Assembly: GCA_037176905.1 (NCBI GenBank)
Contig: JBBBWG010030488.1
Coordinates: 256-48,861 of the forward strand
Direction: 5' to 3'
DNA: 48,606 bases
DNA from: Azolla pinnata
Taxonomy: Eukaryota > Streptophyta > Polypodiopsida > Salviniales > Salviniaceae
Part shown: piece by piece, positions 35,148-47,174 of the stretch
Numbering within the stretch: the first letter of the stretch is position 1
Layout of the letters: every line of letters begins with the position of its first letter
Notes under the pieces: model-generated
Database searches by the model: none
The model's input: only the letters and a program-made list of their open reading frames with translations
What the model was told of the DNA's origin: nothing
Program-made: the position numbers and the translations under genes

Positions 35148-36846
35148 TTTGTTTTTGTTTTTCCCTAAGGTCTACAATGCGTTGAATCGTCGATCTACTC
35201 TCTGTCGATCTGTTTTTGGCGGCAGCAGAGCTTTCGCTTTTGCCTTGTTGGCCCGATCCTTCGCTTTTTTGCGTTGAGGCGATTCGGGGCCAACGGCTCA
35301 TACTGCTCTCTGACGTCGCCAGCCTCGCGTAAAAACAAAAAGAAAAAAAAAATAACCGAGGCCACTTTGAGCCTTCGTTGAAACTAGCTCACGATTACTC
35401 CGGCGATCAGGCTAACTAACCATCATTCTATTCCCTCCTCAACACACAGGATCAGATTGAAGATGCTTGATGAGAGCTTGTTTGCTTCGGCTGCTGGAGC
35501 CAGAGAGCAACTCTACATCTAGCTCTCCATTTGATGAGATGATCGTGACCTTACGAGTTGTTGATCCGCGCACGGGACAATCACTTACGAACGAGAACGT
35601 TCCAAAGGGCACTGTGGAAGTCTTATCTCTCATCAAAACTCCAGATGCAGATCCTCAACAGATTGCTCTGTCAACGAACGACGTCACAAACTCGTTGTCG
35701 AGGATTGAGTTAGGAGCTTCTATAGCGAGTGACCACAAGGACCACCAACAGGTTGTTACAACAGATTGCTCTGTCACAACAAACGACATCACGAACTTGT
35801 AGTTAGATTTGATTGAGGCTCTTCAACGACATATTGCAGACAGAGCCCCAAGATGTGTATATACCACGTGTAGTTCCGTCTGGCAAATCGATACACGAGT
35901 GGGATCCAATTCATAAGTTATCATCATTTGCTTGATTGCATAATCAGTCCTAATTAATCATGTGAATAGCCAACCAAACTACTCATGCTTCTTTCTGACT
36001 TTCCTCTGTAAATTCATAATCCATGAAACGAGAGTCGGCTCCAAATCAGCTGGCTCCCCACAGCTGAACATTTGCAGCAACAAACCTGATTGACTTGATT
36101 CAATAAGGCAAAACCCAAGAGCTACAATCAGAGCTCTATTTCCAAGTGTTAATGATTTGTTCCCAAGAATTAGCAGAGCGTCGAGAACAAATCAGAGCAA
36201 ATTGTACTGCGAGAACAGAGCCATGTGTATATATATGTTAATGCTTTGATCACCGACCTTATGGCCATTATAAATGGTAAGCACTTGGTTATCATGATGA
36301 GTACAGTTTGATGATCACACATTTACAATAAGATGGCAAGGCCAAGTATACTAGTTAGGAAATGTGCCCAATTTACAATAAAACTTTTGTTTTTGATGGA
36401 AAACCTGTTTCAATGACCAATTCCCCGATACTTATATGCTAAATGTACCATGAAAGAGGCACCATATCAAGTATGAATGATTTTCAATCACCGGATCGGG
36501 ATGGATCCGATCCATTGAAAATCACTGGACCAAGGATCACTGCAACAGCACAATAGCGTAGATGTGGATTGATTCATACAAGGATTTTGTTTCACAAGAA
36601 AAGAATCTTATTGTGGGCTGGCTATACAGATAGATACATACATTGGTGGCTTGTAGCTTGTAATGCATAGCTCTCTTCCTCAAATACAGATTTCCTTGAA
36701 CATCGGAAACGAAAAACAGGAAAAAAATGACTCATATTACTGTAGATTATTGTTGAGGTTACCCCAAAAGAATGACGAAAAACAGCAAAAAGAAGCTCTG
36801 CAATCTTCTCGGTAATGTGAACTGTTCATGCCAAAGATAGAGCTAG

Positions 36847-38257
36847 TCAAGGCATTAACCTGTTCTCATCACCATAAGGCTGCTTTCTGGGCTTGTTCTT
36901 CCTTCTATCCGTGCAGTTCTTCTTAGGCCCTTCCTCTTCTTCCTTGATGAGAGGAAGCATGTGCCCATCCATCTTCTTTATGTCCATCGTCTGCATTTAC
37001 ATCATAAATCGATAAGCAGAAAAGAGACGAGGAAAAAACCTCTCGATCGGTGAACATATTGTTCTTAAACTCCTTTCTAGCACATTTGTTGCCTAAGCTT
37101 GTTTCCTTTTCGGGGCATCCGTTGTGCCTAGAACCTGTTGAACATATGTGTCTTGTTCTTCTGATACATTTGTTCCTAAAACTATTTCTTGTCTGAGGCA
37201 TTCATCCTCTTCTGATAGATTCGTTCCTAAAACTAGTTCCTTTTAGAGGCTTTCATCCCTAAAATGCTGCCTTTTGTGGAGACTTTGAGGTCTTGTGTGT
37301 TATCACCGTGTGCTTTTCTACCACATTTGTTCCTAAAATTGTGTCTACTTTCTGGGAGTAAAACTCCTTTTTTGGTCATTTGTTCCTGAATCTGTCTCCT
37401 TTGGACGATCAATCCTACCCATCATCAATCTTTTTCCTATCCATTTGTTGAGCCAAAAAAAATGTACAATACGTTTGCTTCCCCCTGAATTCTCCGTGCG
37501 GATGATCAGTTTCTAGACAAGGTTTTGCTCGAAGCTGAGCAAGAAAGAAAAGAGAACAGGAAAGGAAGGCTGTTCTTACATTGCTTCTTGCTTGAAGGAT
37601 CCTTGATACGCTGTTGCTTGTCGAGAACGGCATAAACTGCTTGCAGAGAATCTTCTTCAGATTTCCTCCCCACGATCGGCTCACTCTCAGAGCTTTAGAA
37701 GAAGAAGACGAACAAGAAGAGGCCGAAGAAGAAGAAGCCAAAGAAGCCGAAGAAGAAGAAGCCGAAGAAGAAGAAGAAGAAGAAGAAAACGAGGACGACG
37801 ACGAAGGCGGAGCATGAGAAGATGTAATCTTTCTCTTTTCCGTCGTCTTGCTCTTAGTCTTCTTCACCTTCTTCTTGTCCGCTAGGCTGGAATCGAGTGG
37901 GATTCGCTCGGATAGCACGGAGCAAGCCATGGCTTCTTCCCTGCACAATCGGCTAGCAGCAAGGAAGGCGATCATGTCTGTGTCCCAAGCCTCGGGCCGC
38001 CGAACGAGACGAGGCATGGGGCGAGGAGGCGAAGGATCGGAGGCAAGAGCAAGGGTAGGGGAAGGGTTAGAAGGGAGAAGACGGTCTTCCGCAGGAACAG
38101 GTTCTGCGTACGGGAAGATGCTGCGGAGATCCGGGCTATGGAGGAGGAGGAGGGGGTTTTGTGCGCTGTTGTCGTCGTTCTTGAGGCGTTTCTGGCGACG
38201 AGGGAGGGGATGGTTGGGGGTACACAGCTTCTGCCATCGCTGCCGTTTGCTCGCCAT
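36847..38257 (-). CDS. Uncharacterised basic, Ser-rich protein (2 exons)
   Basis: I do not recognise a family. Exon 1 is 38257-37580 and exon 2 is 36990-36847; the phase-0 junction (AGC AAT|GTAAGA ... ATGCAG|ACG ATG) keeps frame, giving 273 residues. The start MASKRQRWQKL has a good plant context (ATGGC). Visible: a basic N-terminus with PRRQKRLK, a Pro-rich segment, a probably folded stretch around AWDTDMIAFLAASRLCREEA, a Lys-rich cluster KKKVKKTKSKTTEKRK that could be a nuclear localisation signal, a Ser/Ala run of about 45 residues encoded by a TTC-type microsatellite, the segment SWGGNLKKILCKQFMPF, and a tail with KEEEEGPKKNCTDRRKNKPR. Intron 36991-37579 contains several TTTGTTCCTAAAA-like copies. 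It is divergent from the PKA-like gene. A nuclear location is inferred only. Confidence 0.55.
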
Positions 38258-38299
38258 ATCTTCTTCCCACCGTCACTGTCAGTCCGTCTCTCTTCTTCT

Positions 38300-38945
38300 G
38301 GCTGCAGATCTTCTCCTTGCAGCTTCTTGCAGATCTTCTTCTTCTTGCTTCTCGCTGCTTCTTGCTGCTTCTTGCTTCTTCTTCTTCTTCTTCTTGCTGC
38401 TCCTTGCTGCGTCTTGCTTCTTCTTCTTCTTCTTCTTGCTGCTTCTTGCGGCTTCTTGCTGCTTCTTGCTGCTTCTTCTTCTTCTTCTTCTTGCTGCTTC
38501 TTGCTGCTGCTTCTTCTTCTTCTTCTTGCTGCTTCTTGCTGCTTCTTGCTGCTTCTTGCTGCTTTTTCTTGCTGCTTCTTGCTGCTGCTTCTTCTTCCTC
38601 CTCCTCCTCCTCCTCCTCCTCCTCCTCCTCCTCCTCCTCCTCCTCCTCCTCCTCCTCCTCCTCCTCTTCTTGCTATTGCTGCTTGCTGCTTCTTCTTGCT
38701 GCTGCTTCTTGCTTCTTGCTGCTTCTTGCTGCTGCTTCTTCTTGCTTCTTGCTGCTTCTTGCTTCTTGCTGCTTCTTGCTGCTGCTTCTTCTTGCTTCTT
38801 GCTGCTTCTTGCTTCTTCTTCTTCTTCTTCTTGCTGCTGCTGTTGTGACTTCTTCTTGCAGATCTTCTTCTTGCTTCTTCTTGCTGCGCCTTCGTGCTGC
38901 TGCTGCTGCTGTTTCTTCTTGCAGGTAGGTCTTCTGCTGCTTCTT
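38300..38945. repeat. TTC/TGC/TCC triplet tract
   Basis: About 645 bases of CTTCTTG(CTG)-type triplets surround a pure TCC block of about 75 bases at 38594-38668. The order is TTCTTGCTGC-rich, TCC, then TTCTTGCTGC-rich again. The strand is almost completely pyrimidine-biased. Confidence 0.95.
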
Positions 38946-39047
38946 CACTGCTGCTTGCTTTTATTGCATTTTCTGATCTGCTTTCTGTCAGGGGAAAAAA
39001 GCAGAAAGTCAAGTGAACGTTTAGCTCCTAACGGCCATTCTTCGAAG

Positions 39048-39935
39048 AAGATGATGATGAGATGATGATGATGGTGGTGGAGATGGTGATGGTGATGGTG
39101 GTGGTGATGGTGGTGAAGATGACTATGATGGTGGTGAAGATTATGGTGGTGAAGATGATGGTGGTGAAGATGACTATGATGATGGTGGTGGTGGTGAAGA
39201 TGATGATGGTGGTGGTGGTGAAGATGATGATGATGGTGGTGGTGGTGAAGAAGAAGAAGAAGAAGATGATGATGATGATGATGATGGTGATGTGGTGATG
39301 ATGATGATGGTGATGATGATGGTGATGATCGTGAAGAAGAAGATGATGATGGTGGTGATGGTGAAGATGGTGATGGTGGAGGTGGTGATGATGTTGATGG
39401 TCGATGTTGATGCTGGCGGTGCATGATGATGGACATGGTGATGGTGGTGCTGGGTGTTGATGGCGATGATGGTGATGATGGTGGTGTTGGGTGTTGATGG
39501 CGATGATGGTGATGATGGTGGTGGGAATGGATGTTGGTGATGGTGTTGATGTTGCTGGTGATGGTGGTGATGATGATGTTCATGCTCAGTTGATGGTGGT
39601 GATGCTGATGCTAATGCTGATGCTGATGATGGTGTTGATAGCGTTGATGTTGATGTTGATGTTGGTGTTGATGTTGATGTTGATGTTGATGTTGAAGTTG
39701 ATGTTGATGTTGATGTTGATGATGCTGATGGTGGTGATATTGATGTTGGTGGTGATGACGCTGATGATGATGGTGTTAGACATGGTGATGATGGTGGTGG
39801 TGGTGATGATGATGATGATGATGATGGTGGTGGTGATGATGATGATGATAGTGATGATGGTGATGGTGGTGATATTGATGATGGTGATGATGATGATGGT
39901 GGTGGTGGTGGTGGTTATGGTGGGTACCATGGCAA
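39048..39935. repeat. GAT/GGT triplet tract
   Basis: Nearly 890 bases of GATGATGGTGGTGAT-type triplets run with sub-blocks: GAAGATGATGGTGGTG units (39100-39250), GATGTTGATGTTGATG units (39640-39730) and GATGATGATGATGG units (39790-39920). The strand is strongly purine/T-biased and almost lacks C. Confidence 0.95.
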
Positions 39936-40632
39936 TCCTTGTATTGGCATTTCGACACGATTCGAAACATGGATTTCTCTTTCTCAAGCTTCCGTTTCAG
40001 AAGGCGACGCCGAATTCCAGAGTTTCAAGGCCAAGCATGCATTCGTATTAGTTTGCCGAGGATCTAAAACCGATTTCCATAATAGCACAATGGCCTTTTT
40101 TCTGAGCTAACGAGGATCGACTCCAGGACGATCGGTAAGTACTAGCTGGTGCTTTCTGATGTCCATCCCTCGTCGCCCGATTCCTGAAGCCGATCAGAAG
40201 AATCGACATGGGACAGAGCAAAAGGAAGAAAGACGAAAGATAAATATATATTTTCACATCTGCTTAGGACAGTAATCCGTCTGACCTTTGGCATACAAGA
40301 TTCTCGCAAGCTGCTGACAGAGATTCCTGCAGAATCACCGTAAAGTGAAGATTCTCGCGAGCTGTTGATAGAATCACTGTAAGCGAAGATTCTCGGCGGC
40401 TACGAACGAAGATTCTAGGGCGACTGTACGCAGAGATTCGGGCGACACGCTGAACGACGAGCCTCGTGATCGAATCTCGAATGCAGATATTTCCCGCGAT
40501 CGCAAACAACTTCTTCTTTCGATACGGAATGGAACGATTTGTCAGGATGCCGAACCGAGATTTCGAGCACAATCGCCGACAAAGATCCCCCCCCCCACGA
40601 TCAGGAAAGGGAAGCGGAGGCTCTTCGCCGTG

Positions 40633-40790
40633 GAACGAAGATTCCAGGGGATCCAAGATTCTTGTGATCCCCGCGAACGGAGATTCCAGGGGATTCAAGA
40701 TTCCTGTGGCCCCTGAGAACGGAGATTCCAGGGATCGAGAATCTCGCGACCGCGAACGGAGATTCTCGCGATCGATCGATCGATCGAGAG
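40633..40790. repeat. 42-bp minisatellite (GAACGGAGATTCCAGGGG)
   Basis: GAACG(A/G)AGATTCCAGGG starts at 40633, 40675 and 40717, with a shorter copy GAACGGAGATTCTCGCG at 40754. It is followed by (GATC)n. Related GATTCTCGCGAG-like words are scattered from about 40300 to 40880, so this is the most regular part of a wider repeat-derived region. Confidence 0.85.
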
Positions 40791-40950
40791 CAGGTGCATC
40801 GAGAGATTCTCGCGATCCGAAGACGGCAAGATTCCCGCGTGATTCTTACATAAAGATTCTCATGGTGAGATTCTCGGGCAAGATTCTGTTCTCCGCCCAA
40901 CTGAAAAAACATACTTTGTGGGCACATCTTTTCGTTGTTCCGCAGAAGAA

Positions 40951-40984
<34 letters not shown>

Positions 40985-41015
40985 CCATTTCTTCATTCAA
41001 TCGCCTGCTTCCGCC

Positions 41016-44000
41016 ATGTCGCTCGTCCTGCGCATCTTCACGAAGAAGCAGAATGCGGTCCTCCCACCAAGCGACCCTCCTCTCTGTCGTGCATTCTCCA
41101 AGGTATCTATCACCCGCGCCAGCAACTTCTCTCATCGACGCCCTTGCCTTCCTTCTTCTTTTGCTTCCATTCTCTTTCCGACCAATGTAGAGTGTTTGGA
41201 TTGCTTGACACGATCAACATTTGGGGCTACAACCAAAGTCATGGAACTGTGTCTCAGTACCTAAATCAATCTTGCCCTTGTCTTTCCCTTTCCATTGATT
41301 TTTTCCTGTCTAGATGTATTGGTTGGATAGATTGATAGAGAATGCGATTTATGTGTGGGTCTTGGATATCGATTTAATGATCGGTTGATCTATATGGTGT
41401 CTATATTTCCGTAAAAGTGGCTGAACCAACTCAAATTTCTGTCATGTTTTACTCGTAATGCTACAATTTTTAAGGTTCTAGTTGAGAATGTGGGACTCTC
41501 ATAGTTGAATTATCTCTGAATACATATCATAGAGCTTCTATTTGGTATATGGAGGTTACCTAAGAGCTTACTATAACTTATACTCAAACTGGTAAAATGA
41601 AATGCTTAGCAAGACAGTCACGCCCTCAACTACTTGGAGTTTATATGATACGAGGTGCTATTTATCTGCTTCCAGCCTGATAGAGAATCATGCCAGTAGA
41701 GGTACTGTAACAGAGAAGTTCTGTGGTTACAAGCCTCTTTGTTTTGTTGTCACTTGTGGTCAAATGACCTCGTGTTTTTCACATTTGTATAGTAACATAA
41801 TTCAATGTAATGATCTTTGTACTATTCCAAAGCTGAGCACTAGAAACTGGGTTAGTAGGTGTTCTAATAGTGATCCTTCTTCAATTCTTCTATGAGATTT
41901 CTGACCATGTTATGTGGATTAGAATATGCCATTGATCCATGGGATTTCGTTCGGGATGCTCCATGTATCCTTTGTGTTGTTTCTTGTACAGCTTTGCTGA
42001 ACATGTCAAACTGTATTACATTGCATGAAAAAATGTTGTAAATTTACCTACAGAAGGACTCTTCACTGTCTTAGAGTTCCCTTTCATTTTTTCTTTTTTT
42101 TTTCTTTTTGTGATTCGCCATTGCAGATTTGGTTTGAGGACTGTGAGATTGGCGATTTTGAGCTTGGACAAATCCTCGGTGTTGGTAATTTTGGACAAGT
42201 TCTTATTGCCAGACACATCAAATCAAATATTATATGTGCAATAAAGTGCTTATCAAAAGCGACCACTTTGAAATGTGAACAAGTAAGAATCTATTAATAT
42301 ATGCTTCTGTTGAAATAACTTATTTTACAATTGTTTGAAGGTTTTGACTTGGAACCAGGAAGCTCGGTCAAATACATCTTTATTTCATAGTTCCATGATT
42401 AAGTAACGTGCTTAATGCTCTTTCTATTACAATCACGCTCTCTCTCCTGCATCCAGGAATAATGTTTGGTTTTTAAATGTGTGGATATGTCCGAGCACAT
42501 GATAAATTCTAGACATCGTGAATAGGCCCGTTTGTCTTTTGTTTGACCTTTCCCATACATCATTAATTATTGATCGGTGTGGATCTCGGCCATTTGCATA
42601 TGTTGCATATAAATGAACACCTACATTTTGTAACACCCTAAATATTCGCATAATGCTGCTTGAACATCGCCTCAAGCCACTGTTTATTCTGAATAGTTGT
42701 ATGCTGAATTGTATGTTTGCAGTTGGATCATGTTAAAGCTGAGAAGGAAATTTTTAAGAAGATCGAGTTCCCTTTCATTGTGAATTTGCTCGGTTGTTGT
42801 CAAGATGATAAGTGTGTATATTTGATATTGGAGTATGCCAGTGGGTAAGTTATGGCATACCCCTTGGAAATGCTTCTCTTTTTAATGAAGATTTATCTTC
42901 TTAAGTGACCATGGATAGTTAAGATGCTCTGACAGAACTATACATATTTGCTTTGTATATCTAATAAATCAACGCCATTTATGATTCCCATGTAGAGGTG
43001 AGTTTTCAAGCTATTTAAGGAGCAGAGAGAAGCTCGATGAAAACACTGCTGTAAGTCGTTCAGATATCTAGTGTCACAAACAAAAAGCATCATGGCGTTG
43101 GTTATATGGAATCTCCTTCATGATGTAGCCATTTATATGAAGAGAAATGGTTTTGTTTGTCTGTATGAATGTGTGTGGGTGTTCACGCTGGAGTAACAGT
43201 TGAAATTTCCAGCGTTTTTATGCAGCACAAGTTTTGGTATCATTCGAGTACCTTCATGACATGAATATCATTTACAGAGATCTTAAGGTGAGCCCTATTT
43301 TTGCCATTAACCATTCGATATATTATCAATATAAAAAGGATTTTGTGTGTGCAGGGGAGCCCATATGTATATATGTGTGTTTATGTGCACTCTTAATGCT
43401 TTACGGATTCACTTTTGGATTTGTTTGTTCATTTTCAAATAATATATCGCAGCCCAAGAACCTTTTACTTGACATCAAGGGAAACTTAAAACTAACTGAT
43501 TTTGGTTTTGCAAAGAAGATAGAGCACCGGACATACACCTTATGTGGTAAAGTTCTCTTCCCATCTGGATAAAACTAAGAGTGTTCTGTAGTGCAAATAC
43601 ATGAATGGTACGGTAGTTTTATGCGTGATTAGGTACTCCAGACTATCTAGCACCAGAGGTATTACTGGGTAAAGGCCATGGAAAACCTGTTGATTGGTAA
43701 GGTACTCGTAAATCTCTTTGGTAAAGAACATGGCTTCTTGGAAATAGTGAAAATCTCTTCAAGATGATTTTGGGATCACTAGTTTTAAAAGTCCAAGCGG
43801 AATCATTGTATTAGGATTAGCAGTCATGACCTAATCTTGGACCAACTAAGGGATTTATTCTTATCTACACGAGGTTTCTGCTGGAATTTTTCGACTTGTA
43901 AATATCAGTCCTAATAGCTTCGATTCTCAGTATCCACGAAACGACTCTGTCCAGGGTCTAACTTAGTACAGTATCACATGCTTGGTATAAATTTTATTGT

Positions 44001-45435
44001 CTGGAAAAACTTTCTGATGTTTAGATAAGTTTAACATTGTGAAATTCTGTGTGAATTCCATATTTTGGGTTTTTGTTTGAATAACACATCAGATGTGGAA
44101 TGAACATTTGAGTATCAGGTGGACTTTCGGTGTACTTCTCTACGAGATGCTGACTGGTGTTACTCCATTTGGTGACAGTGGTGAGGGGCCTGAACAAATC
44201 TATTGGGCCTGAACATAATATTCATCAACTGTTCTCCACAACTCATTTATATTTTTAACAAGGGATTCATATGTAGTGTGGAGCGTTCATTCCATTGTTT
44301 TTTTAATCTTGTTTTTGTAGATGCCAGTATAACTTACCAGAAGATCGTCAGCGGGAATTTGGCATTTCCAAAGTACATCTCCAAAAAGTAGGTCACAATA
44401 ATTGTTTCCGAGTTGTCTGAAATGTTATCTGATGATCAGCAAGCAAATGAAATCAGAGAATAGCTAAGTTCTCTTTTGTCTTTGGGCATTGCAGTGCCAA
44501 AGATCTTATTCGGAAACTTTTGGTGGGAGACTTGACAAAAAGGTTACTTTCTTTGCGTTGATAATCCAAAAAAGATTGTAGCCCTTTCTCTTACCTTTCT
44601 TTATTTTTTCTTCCTTGTATGGATTGCATAAGGAGTTAATTAACAAGTGGAGGCTGACAAAGCTTTTTGTCTTTCAATATGAATCTGGGATTAAAACAGA
44701 GAAAATGGCATATTACTTTGATTTCAAATGATAAAATCATAATCTCTCTTACAAATAATCAGGATCGGTTGCTTGAAAAATGGGATTAGTGACATTAAGA
44801 AGCACCCTTGGTTCTCGAATGTGAAGTGGGAGAATGTATGCCGGAAAGTGGAGTCACCACCTATCAAACCAAAACGGCTAGTGAGTATATTGTTCTTTCT
44901 TTCTTTCTTTCTAATGTAAATGAAAGGAAGATCAAGCTTGCTTTAGGCATATGCATGGATGTGGCCATTCAACACCGTTTACCCATAACAGGAATCTGTT
45001 GCCCCTTATTAGATAAGCCCCCAAATCATGCATCTCAGTACCTATACATTTATTTTCTTTCTGATCTGTTCTGTTAAGTGATTGGCCGTTCTCCGAATTT
45101 CAAAAGCAAGTTTTTGAGAATGCACCCAAAGGTGCACTTTTAATCATGGACTCACTCCTAGATGAATCTTAAAGATTCTTCACATTCAAAGGCAACTGAT
45201 ATATAGATGTTTTACATCTGCATTTACAGCTTTTCCGTTTCATCGAATTTCATCTTTTTTGCTGATGAGATTGTGGAATTTAGTAATGGCGGCTAAGCAG
45301 TTTCCCTTTCGAATTTGGGTGTAGGCGTCACCGAATGACACAGTAAACTTTGTCGGTGATTACTCAACCATTCCAGCTTTGGAGCATCCTTTCCGGTTGT
45401 CGGAAGACGAACAAGCTCAATTCCTCGACTTGTAA
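41016..45435 (+). CDS. PKA catalytic-subunit-like AGC protein kinase (12 exons)
   Basis: Exons: 41016-41102, 42127-42282, 42723-42844, 42996-43050, 43213-43287, 43453-43546, 43633-43696, 44119-44180, 44321-44387, 44495-44542, 44763-44880, 45325-45435. All are GT-AG and in frame, giving 352 residues, essentially the size of a PKA catalytic subunit. Features: glycine loop GVGNFGQV (47-54), ATP lysine in CAIK (69), FEYLHDMNIIYRDLKPKN (catalytic Asp 163), DFG (181-183), activation loop RTYTLCGTPDYLAPE with the PDK1-site threonine (194), VDWWTFGVLLYEM, DLTKRIGCLKNG, KKHPWF and the C-tail NFVGDY. These read as PKA/PKG-type rather than the AGC VIII kinases usual in plants: there is no long insertion between DFG and APE. 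Oddities: PKN replaces PEN in the catalytic loop, and the terminus is QFLDL without a canonical FxxF. No cyclic-nucleotide-binding domain is attached, so a separate regulatory subunit would be expected. Confidence 0.92.
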
Positions 45436-45799
45436 ACCGGTTTTTTGTGGCCTCGGAACTCTACTCAAAGTCATTCTGTCAGTTGGGCTATGTGGCTTCT
45501 TTTTTTCCAAAAAAGAGTCTTGTTATCTAGAACACTATGTGCAAATGCCAAACACATTGTGAGATTTAATGGTGTTCTGCCCCCCTGTGAAGTTGAAGTT
45601 CCTCGTATTCTTTTTTCGTACGACGAATGCTGTTCTAGAATTGGGTTCGATCGTTGTTCCAGATGCGACAAATGCCCGGGACCAACAGGCGAAAATGGAG
45701 AAGGATGTGAAATCGTCGACATCGGCTGAAGGTGGTGTTGATATGGAGGGGGCAAATCGATTAACAGAGAACACCCCGGGCAGAGTTCTGAACATAGGA

Positions 45800-45882
45800 A
45801 ACGGAATCCGAATTAGATGGCGATTATTCGAATGGAATCCGAATTAGATGGTGATTATCCGAATGAAATCCAAATTACAGAG
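45800..45882. repeat. 33-bp tandem repeat
   Basis: GGAATCCGAATTAGATGG with CGATTATTCGAAT occurs twice in tandem and is followed by a partial copy (GAAATCCAAATTA). It lies about 370 bases past the stop of the PKA-like gene. Confidence 0.8.
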
Positions 45883-47163
45883 TTTTTTTACGATGGGATC
45901 AGCTGTTCAAAAGGAGATAGGCGCTGATGCGCCGAAAAGTAGGTTGTGGGGATAATCCATGCTAAACTAGAATTAGTGTGTTGAATACGCATCACATGAT
46001 CTGGCAATTTCCACCTACTACTCTCTGCTGGGCCAAGAACCCGTGTGCTATCTGTCGTGAGGGAATCGCCGGGGAAGTTGGAGTGCCGTTTGGATTGGTC
46101 ATCGGCTGCTACTGTTAGCGACGATCCGGATTTCCCAAAAGCGGCAGTTTAAAGAGCAGAAAGACAGAGTCGCCGCGACGGCGATGCATGGACGGAAAGA
46201 CTGGAATCGGGATCGGCGGACCAAGTTCCGGAGAAGAGCCAAAAAGCGGGAAAGGAGTCGTTATCAGCAAAAACGCGATTCCTCATTCTTGCTTCGTATT
46301 TTCATTCATAGCCTTCGAACACGGGGTGCCACATCGTCCATTGACGAAAAAGTGAGCGATTCGTGATTGCTGGTGCAGGAAGATATCCAATCCGCTATAA
46401 AATTAACAACTGCTTAGTTGATTAACACCTCAATCAATTAGATTGTGAAGTTACCGACTTCTGTAAATCGAATATAGTAAGGGAATCGATTAGCAAACAA
46501 GAGTAGGAAGCATGAAGTGATAGTGAACAGTAGTAGCAATATTCTGAGGCCATGAGAATGAGAAGAGATGGACGGAAGCAATCAGTAAGGGAATGAAGGA
46601 ATAAAATTAGCAAGAAGAGCGAGTAGGAATGAATCGGTTAGCGATAGAGCTAGGCGTCAATATGTAATTTCTAATTTTATAAGCAAATTCATTCGGAGTT
46701 TTTAGCTAATTTTCCCTTGTTTTCTTGGTTTGCAAGAGCAGATTCATCAGCAGCAGCGAACAGATGTTTTCGTACATATCTCTCCGAGGTCACTTAAACA
46801 GATCACATACTTACAAACCCTCTCTTACACATTCGTCGACCTCCGATCCGAACACGCTCCGCTTCAATATAAAAGGGAATTCATATACATATATACATAT
46901 ATACATATATATATATATATCTGGAAACTCCGGAGATCTGAAAAACAAGGTTGGAGTTGGTTCTTCTCAGGCTTGGTTTGTCCGATTCAGATACCAAAGC
47001 TCTAAAAAAACTCGGTTTTTGTCATGAGCAGAGCAGCTCCCAAATGTCTTAGAATCCCCACTCTTCTTTTCAATTCTTCATGATTCAAATCCATTTGTGT
47101 TTTTCTGGGCAATTTTGGTAGGGGATAAAAAAAAGGGAATGTGTGTGGATTTTGAAGTGGGCA

Positions 47164-47174
47164 GGATTCGAACC
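47164..47174 (-). promoter_or_regulatory. Pol III B-box-like tRNA T-arm remnant
   Basis: On the minus strand GGTTCGAATCC matches the RNA polymerase III B box, embedded in GGTCTCGGGTTCGAATCCTG, which looks like the 3' half of a tRNA. About 40 bases upstream on that strand is AGTGG, able to pair with CCACT at the 3' end, but no D or anticodon arm can be drawn. It is best read as a tRNA-derived relic. Confidence 0.4.

Larger units (their letters stand above)
33541..36846. other. Spacer upstream of GT47
   Basis: The segment contains the GT47 promoter side and the 3' flank of the next minus-strand gene. Present are a TTAGGGTTT telo-box (minus strand, 33614-33622), a CT run (33818-33842), mixed GAA/TTC tracts (34230-34500), a 227-bp palindrome and a CT run near 35117-35142. 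An open frame at 35467-35802 is unrecognised and overlaps no splice-supported model. From 35,800 to 36,846 the DNA is AT-rich and featureless. Confidence 0.5.
38258..41015. other. Divergent spacer dominated by triplet repeats
   Basis: This is the region between the Ser-rich protein gene (leftward) and the PKA-like gene (rightward). It is mostly simple sequence: a TTC/TGC/TCC tract, then a GAT/GGT tract, then a GATTC-rich minisatellite. Long open frames across it code for homopolymers (Leu, His, Met/Val) and are not credible genes. Confidence 0.7.

Noticed and set aside
35467..35802. 111-codon plus-strand frame
   Set aside because: Composition is more protein-like than most, but it has no recognisable domain, splice partner or supporting context.
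37848..39065. 405-codon frame with very long Leu/Cys/Phe runs
   Set aside because: It lies antisense to the Ser-rich gene and then reads the TTC/TGC tract; the composition is impossible to reconcile with a normal protein.
38945..40051. His/Pro/Ser-rich, Met/Val-rich and Ile/Asn-rich frames
   Set aside because: They are the alternative readings of the GAT/GGT triplet tract on both strands.
41602..41895. 97-codon frame within the first intron of the PKA-like gene
   Set aside because: It lies inside an intron whose flanking exons join in frame, and shows no family resemblance.
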